This document shows, one piece after another, positions 60,433 through 64,000 of a DNA stretch of 64,000 nt. A program made the translations under genes and the position numbers. The stretch comes from an uncultured Lachnospiraceae bacterium (GTDB taxonomy: Bacteria > Bacillota > Clostridia > Lachnospirales > Lachnospiraceae). The notes under the pieces are model-generated. The model made no database searches and was not told the DNA's origin. It saw only the letters and a list, made by a program, of their open reading frames with translations. The first letter of the stretch is position 1. Each line of letters opens with the position of its first letter. Location: the NCBI GenBank assembly GCA_910579935.1, contig CAJTVQ010000010.1:36070-100069 (forward strand). The letters are read 5' to 3'.

Positions 60433-63366
60433 CTAATCCGTTCTTGTATTAAGTGCCTGCGAAGCTTCTCCGGTTATAATTTTTTCCTGACTTTCCAAAT
60501 TAAAATAGTAATTGAAAATACTTCTTCCCACAGCAGTGGCATTGGATGAGCCATACCCATTAGCAATTCGTACTGCTATGGTTATTTCCGGCGTTTCCGC
60601 AGGTGCATACCCCACAAACAATGCATGGTCCGGCCTGCTCTTTGATTCCTGTGCTGTTCCAGTCTTTCCCGCAATGCTGATCTCCATATTCCGCAGCACG
60701 GAATTATTCCGTGCGAACTGCACCATTCCGGAATTAACCGTTTCCCATATAGAATCCGCTAATTCCACCTTATTCTCCAATACAGCATTATTTTCTACAA
60801 AACTTCCATCCGTATCTGCTATTCCTTTTAATAACGAAAGCTGAAAAATATCCCCCTTGGAAGCTATTGCGTTCACATATCTTGCCAACTGCACAGTTGC
60901 ATAATTATGAGTACCTTGTCCAATCGCTGAAGGAATACTGTATGCATCTGTTACATGAGGCTGTGATTCTGCAATTTCAATACCTGATTTTCTATCCAGA
61001 CAGAAGAGTTTTGAATACTCCTGCAAACTTCCCAACGCAGCATGATCTGCGTATTCCACGCCATTTACTGTTCCCAACCGATATGCTATTTCACATAAAT
61101 AATCATTACATGAATACTGCAATGCTGTCGGAGCATTTGTAACATTGCCGTGTCCGGTATGTTTCCAACATTTCAAACTGGGTATCACTTTATCAAACAC
61201 TCCGTCACACAGCACGGAACTGTCCGGAGAAATAACTTTTTCCTGCAATCCCGCAATAATTGTGATCGGCTTAAATGTAGAGCCGGGAGCGGTCAATTGC
61301 TGTGTTGCCCTATTATACAATGGCAACGCCTTATCATTTAACAATCTATTATAATATGCGGAATCCATCTGATTTGCCAGACGATTGTTATCATATCCCG
61401 GATAGGATACAAGAGCCAATACCTTTCCTGTTTCCCGCTGTACCACCACTGCTGAGGCAGAGCATGGGTCTAAAGCCAATTGTGCCGGTGTTATCTCCAA
61501 TTGTTCTATTTTTCTTTTCATAAAGGAAAAAGCATCTATCTCTCCAGATACTAATTTTTCATAATCGTCATCTGCGGCAGATAATATCCGCTGGTCATAT
61601 AAGAGCCGGCATATTTCGCTTCCCTTGATACGCTCTTCAAAGAGCAGCCATTTAAGCAGTATTTTATCAAATCCGGTGTTGTCCGATATTTTTTTCTCTA
61701 TACTTTTTATCAATAAGATAAACCTCTCATCTGTTGTGAGATACCCCTGTTCAGAGTCAAAAACCCCGGCTGCAATCCACCCATTCTCAATCGCATAAGT
61801 CAGAAATTCTTTTACGCTGATTCCGCTCTTATCTTTCCATTTTTTATATACATCGTCTTCCTTGTCAATGGAACTCTCATTTAAAATTTCCATTTTATCC
61901 GTAATATAAGATACATATTCCTGCATTTCCTCAGATAAACGGCTATAATCCGTATTCCCATCCAATAATTCCATTTTTAAAGACTTTAATACTTCCCCAT
62001 TTTTTTCTTCCAATACTTCTGCAATATGCCTCTCCAATTCCGTTGCATCGGCGCGATACAGATCACTCAACTGAATAACGGAATTGTCAACTAATGCTAT
62101 ATATACATCATAAACCGGGATACGAATACCCGATGTATCAGAAATATGCATCTTATCAAATTTTTTTGTATCGATTAAATTGCTTGCTATGATCCCTGCC
62201 AAATTTTGTTCTAAAATGCGATATATGGCAATCTGTAAATCTTTATCAATAGAAAGATATACATCTTTTCCGCTCACAGCTTCTTTAATAATTTTCTCTT
62301 TGCTCAAAATCTTTCCTACATTATTTACCAATATCTCCCTTTCACCATCAATGCCCTGCAATTCATTCTCCATATACTGTTCAATTCCTGATTTTCCAAT
62401 AATAGAATCAGACGTATAGTTCCTGTCAGAATCCGCATATCGTTCCATTTCTTCTGAAGAAATTTTTCCTGTATAGCCAAGGATGTGCGCAAACGCTTCT
62501 CCCCCTGTATAAACCCTATCCCAATCCTCACCAATCTCTATTCCTGTCAGAGACTGGTTATTTTCTAATATGCAGGCTACTGTTTTTTCTGAAACATTTC
62601 TCGCCAATGTTATGGGTACATACTTTTTGTACGCATTCACAGACAACATATATCTTATCCCTACAATTGTTAAAATTTCCTCCCCCGTATACTCTTTGGG
62701 CAATCCATATTCCTGTAATTCCTCCTCGGAATATGCGTTTTTTCCTGACCCGTAAAGAGCAAATTTGCTATTTCCTGACAGAAAACGAATCATATCATCT
62801 GCACTCATATCCTTTTGTTCTGGTGTCATATCATTGGGGTCCGCTTCTCCAAATATATCTGCTTTAAAACGTGCCAAGGCGCTCCCTGTTACCGTATAAA
62901 CATAATCACCATCCGCCCCTGTTTCTATTTTTAACTCATTATTTATCGGTTCATTATTTTCATTTAACTTTCTTATGATATGGTAGATCACACTATTTAA
63001 TGTCAATTGATGTTCCCGTTCTGATGAATATGTTCCGTTGTCTATCATTGTAACCGTATATACCAGTTCGCTATATGCCAATACTTCCCCATTGCAGTCA
63101 TATATGGTTCCTCTTGTATTATGGTCTCTTACCGTTCTGGTAATCCGAAGTTCAAAATCGTCTGCATATTTTTGTCCATTTACGATTTGCAGTTCAAATA
63201 AACGGTGAAGCAATATCAAAAAAAGAACTGCAAATATTATTTGCAATATAATACACCTAGAGCGTGTTTGAAAATTGTTTTCTGACAGAGGTACGTCAGA
63301 ATTTCTAGTATTTTTCTCTCTTTTTGTATGGTCTTTTTGACCGCTATTGAAAAAACTGCCTGTCAT
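60433..63366 (-). CDS. Large class B penicillin-binding protein, BlaI-controlled
   Basis: The 977-residue protein has an N-terminal membrane helix (IILQIIFAVLFLILLHRLF) and a PBP dimerisation domain (RGTIYDCNGEVLAYSE, GKSGIEQYMENELQGIDG). A long insertion of about 250 mostly helical residues lies between it and a transpeptidase domain. Motifs are SxxK at Ser696-Lys699 (PGSTFKPI), SxN in YSCNDYL and KTG at 901-903 (AGKTGTAQES). It crosslinks peptidoglycan. The position next to blaI-blaR1 with a BlaI-type operator in its own promoter (63465-63493) makes it the probable inducible target. In mec-like systems such a PBP has low beta-lactam affinity; affinity is not shown here. Confidence 0.92.
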   Translation of the reverse strand: MTGSFFNSGQKDHTKREKNTRNSDVPLSENNFQTRSRCIILQIIFAVLFLILLHRLFELQIVNGQKYADDFELRITRTVRDHNTRGTIYDCNGEVLAYSELVYTVTMIDNGTYSSEREHQLTLNSVIYHIIRKLNENNEPINNELKIETGADGDYVYTVTGSALARFKADIFGEADPNDMTPEQKDMSADDMIRFLSGNSKFALYGSGKNAYSEEELQEYGLPKEYTGEEILTIVGIRYMLSVNAYKKYVPITLARNVSEKTVACILENNQSLTGIEIGEDWDRVYTGGEAFAHILGYTGKISSEEMERYADSDRNYTSDSIIGKSGIEQYMENELQGIDGEREILVNNVGKILSKEKIIKEAVSGKDVYLSIDKDLQIAIYRILEQNLAGIIASNLIDTKKFDKMHISDTSGIRIPVYDVYIALVDNSVIQLSDLYRADATELERHIAEVLEEKNGEVLKSLKMELLDGNTDYSRLSEEMQEYVSYITDKMEILNESSIDKEDDVYKKWKDKSGISVKEFLTYAIENGWIAAGVFDSEQGYLTTDERFILLIKSIEKKISDNTGFDKILLKWLLFEERIKGSEICRLLYDQRILSAADDDYEKLVSGEIDAFSFMKRKIEQLEITPAQLALDPCSASAVVVQRETGKVLALVSYPGYDNNRLANQMDSAYYNRLLNDKALPLYNRATQQLTAPGSTFKPITIIAGLQEKVISPDSSVLCDGVFDKVIPSLKCWKHTGHGNVTNAPTALQYSCNDYLCEIAYRLGTVNGVEYADHAALGSLQEYSKLFCLDRKSGIEIAESQPHVTDAYSIPSAIGQGTHNYATVQLARYVNAIASKGDIFQLSLLKGIADTDGSFVENNAVLENKVELADSIWETVNSGMVQFARNNSVLRNMEISIAGKTGTAQESKSRPDHALFVGYAPAETPEITIAVRIANGYGSSNATAVGRSIFNYYFNLESQEKIITGEASQALNTRTD

Positions 63367-63464
63367 TTTCTTTTCAGCCTTTCTAAAATATATTTTAAAA
63401 TATTACAAAGGTAAGAATTCTGTTTAAAAAAATTTATGCCATCCGACATAAAATATTAACACAA

Positions 63465-63493
63465 ATATTACACTAGTAAGACTTACGAGTCAA
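63465..63493 (-). promoter_or_regulatory. PBP promoter with BlaI-type operator in the spacer
   Basis: On the minus strand TTGACT (63488-63493), a 17-base spacer and TAATAT (63465-63470). On the plus strand ATTACACTAGTAAGACTT (63467-63484) fills the spacer and -10 region and matches the blaI operator (TACA-N3-GTAAGACTT). GTAAGACTTAC inside it is itself palindromic. The leader is about 90 bases. Confidence 0.65.
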
Positions 63494-63553
63494 GTAAAAT
63501 ATTTTAGAATGCTAATTTTAAAGTTGCTATTCACAGCCAATGTCATTTACTTA

Positions 63554-63590
63554 AGCAGATTTCTGTTACAAATCAGAAATCTGCTTTTTC
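63554..63590 (+). terminator. Hairpin with T-run in front of the transposase fragment
   Basis: AGCAGATTTCT pairs with AGAAATCTGCT (11 bp), followed by TTTTC. It may be an end structure of the insertion sequence protecting it from outside transcription. Confidence 0.55.
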
Positions 63591-63616
63591 CCACCCCTAA
63601 CACAAAAAAATTTTGA

Positions 63617-63850
63617 TTGCTCCTGGCGGCAGTCAATGAAATTGCCGCTGACCCCCAAAAGTATGCCGTCAACCCCGGCAGGGACTTCACCAGGAACCGG
63701 AAGATGGGATTCCATGACACCCTGATGATGCTTCTCACCATGGAGGCCGACTGTATCAAAGATGAGCTTTACCGTTATTTTGGACGCACCACGGATGCCC
63801 CATCCAAAGCTGCTTTTTACAGGCAGCGCAGAAAGCTTACCGGCGATGAC
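63617..63850 (+). pseudogene. N-terminal fragment of an IS4-family transposase
   Basis: The frame encodes LLAAVNEIAADPQKYAVNPG, then DFTRNRKMGFHDTLMMLL and APSKAAFYRQRRKL. These are the conserved first 80 residues of IS4-type transposases common in clostridia. After KLTGDD similarity ends and the frame closes at 63886; the catalytic DDE domain is absent. The start codon is TTG or lost. The element is broken by joining to a coupling-protein fragment. Confidence 0.75.
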
Positions 63851-63866
63851 TGCAGGGCTAATGGAA

Positions 63867-63949
63867 ACGGACGAAATGGAGCTTGACACGCTGGGGGACA
63901 GAAAGACCGCCCTTTTCGTCATTATCAGCGACACCGACGACACATTTAC
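63867..63949 (+). pseudogene. Internal fragment of a conjugative coupling protein (VirD4/TraG type)
   Basis: A different frame encodes DEMELDTLGDRKTALFVIIS, then DTDDTF. That is a highly conserved internal stretch of VirD4/TraG-type ATPases of Firmicutes conjugative elements (LGDRKTALFxIISDTDDTF). On either side the match stops: the transposase fragment lies before it and unrelated DNA after it. Only about 27 codons remain, a relic of an integrative conjugative element. Confidence 0.6.
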
Positions 63950-64000
63950 TCAAACTTCCCACACTCCAAACCAACTGAAAACCTTTAAATTTCTGGCTTT

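Overview
The window looks like chromosomal DNA of a member of the Lachnospiraceae or a close clostridial relative. This is inferred from strong AGGAGG ribosome sites, sigma-A promoters, lipoprotein signal peptides, plant-polysaccharide use genes, a hydrogenase-like Mrp antiporter cluster and gene families common in gut Firmicutes. No marker gene fixes the species.

Left part (1-6 kb): an rRNA methyltransferase start (cut by the edge), an AlkD-like repair protein, an SGNH-like protein of unknown role, a MATE exporter, tRNA-Pro(CGG) and a DUF885 lipoprotein peptidase.

6-22 kb is one arabinan/arabinoside utilisation locus. It has a GH43 arabinanase lipoprotein outside the cell and an ABC importer (binding lipoprotein plus two permeases, no ATPase). 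The inferred intracellular enzymes are two GH51 enzymes, a GH43 and a GH127. Regulators are a LacI protein and an ArsR-like protein. The leftward GH51 operon also carries a GGDEF / degenerate-EAL / LamG protein, an unusual nucleotide-signalling protein tied to sugar use. Three promoter regions (lipoprotein GH43, leftward GH51 operon, ArsR gene) share a similar AT-rich block that may be the ArsR operator.

22-25 kb: a three-gene envelope operon (GT2 glycosyltransferase, permuted NlpC/P60-type protein, LPG-synthase-type membrane protein). 25-35 kb: ten Mrp/MBH-type antiporter genes, including four proton-channel subunits and no redox module, followed by trxA and trmB. 36-39.4 kb: a D,D-carboxypeptidase, then a Rep_3 plasmid-type initiator with its promoter and an iteron-like repeat field, embedded among chromosomal genes. 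39.4-44.2 kb: a two-component system, a DEDD exonuclease and a cytidylate-kinase-like protein.

44.3-47.6 kb is a decaying and possibly phase-variable locus. Amidase, SpoIIE-type phosphatase and glucosaminidase genes are all broken. In front of them lie two 21-bp inverted sites around a 135-bp segment with a 54-bp perfect palindrome and a promoter, next to a tyrosine recombinase. This is read as a DNA-inversion switch, now in the orientation that would not drive the leftward genes.

47.7-57.5 kb: an Lhr-type helicase, a BceRSAB-like peptide-resistance module, a metallophosphoesterase and an autoregulated Rrf2 regulator. 57.5-63.5 kb is a beta-lactam response island: BlaI, BlaR1, a small lipoprotein resembling the tail of a class D beta-lactamase, and a large class B PBP. 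BlaI-type operators lie in both divergent outer promoters. The right edge holds fragments of an IS4-type transposase and of a conjugative coupling protein.
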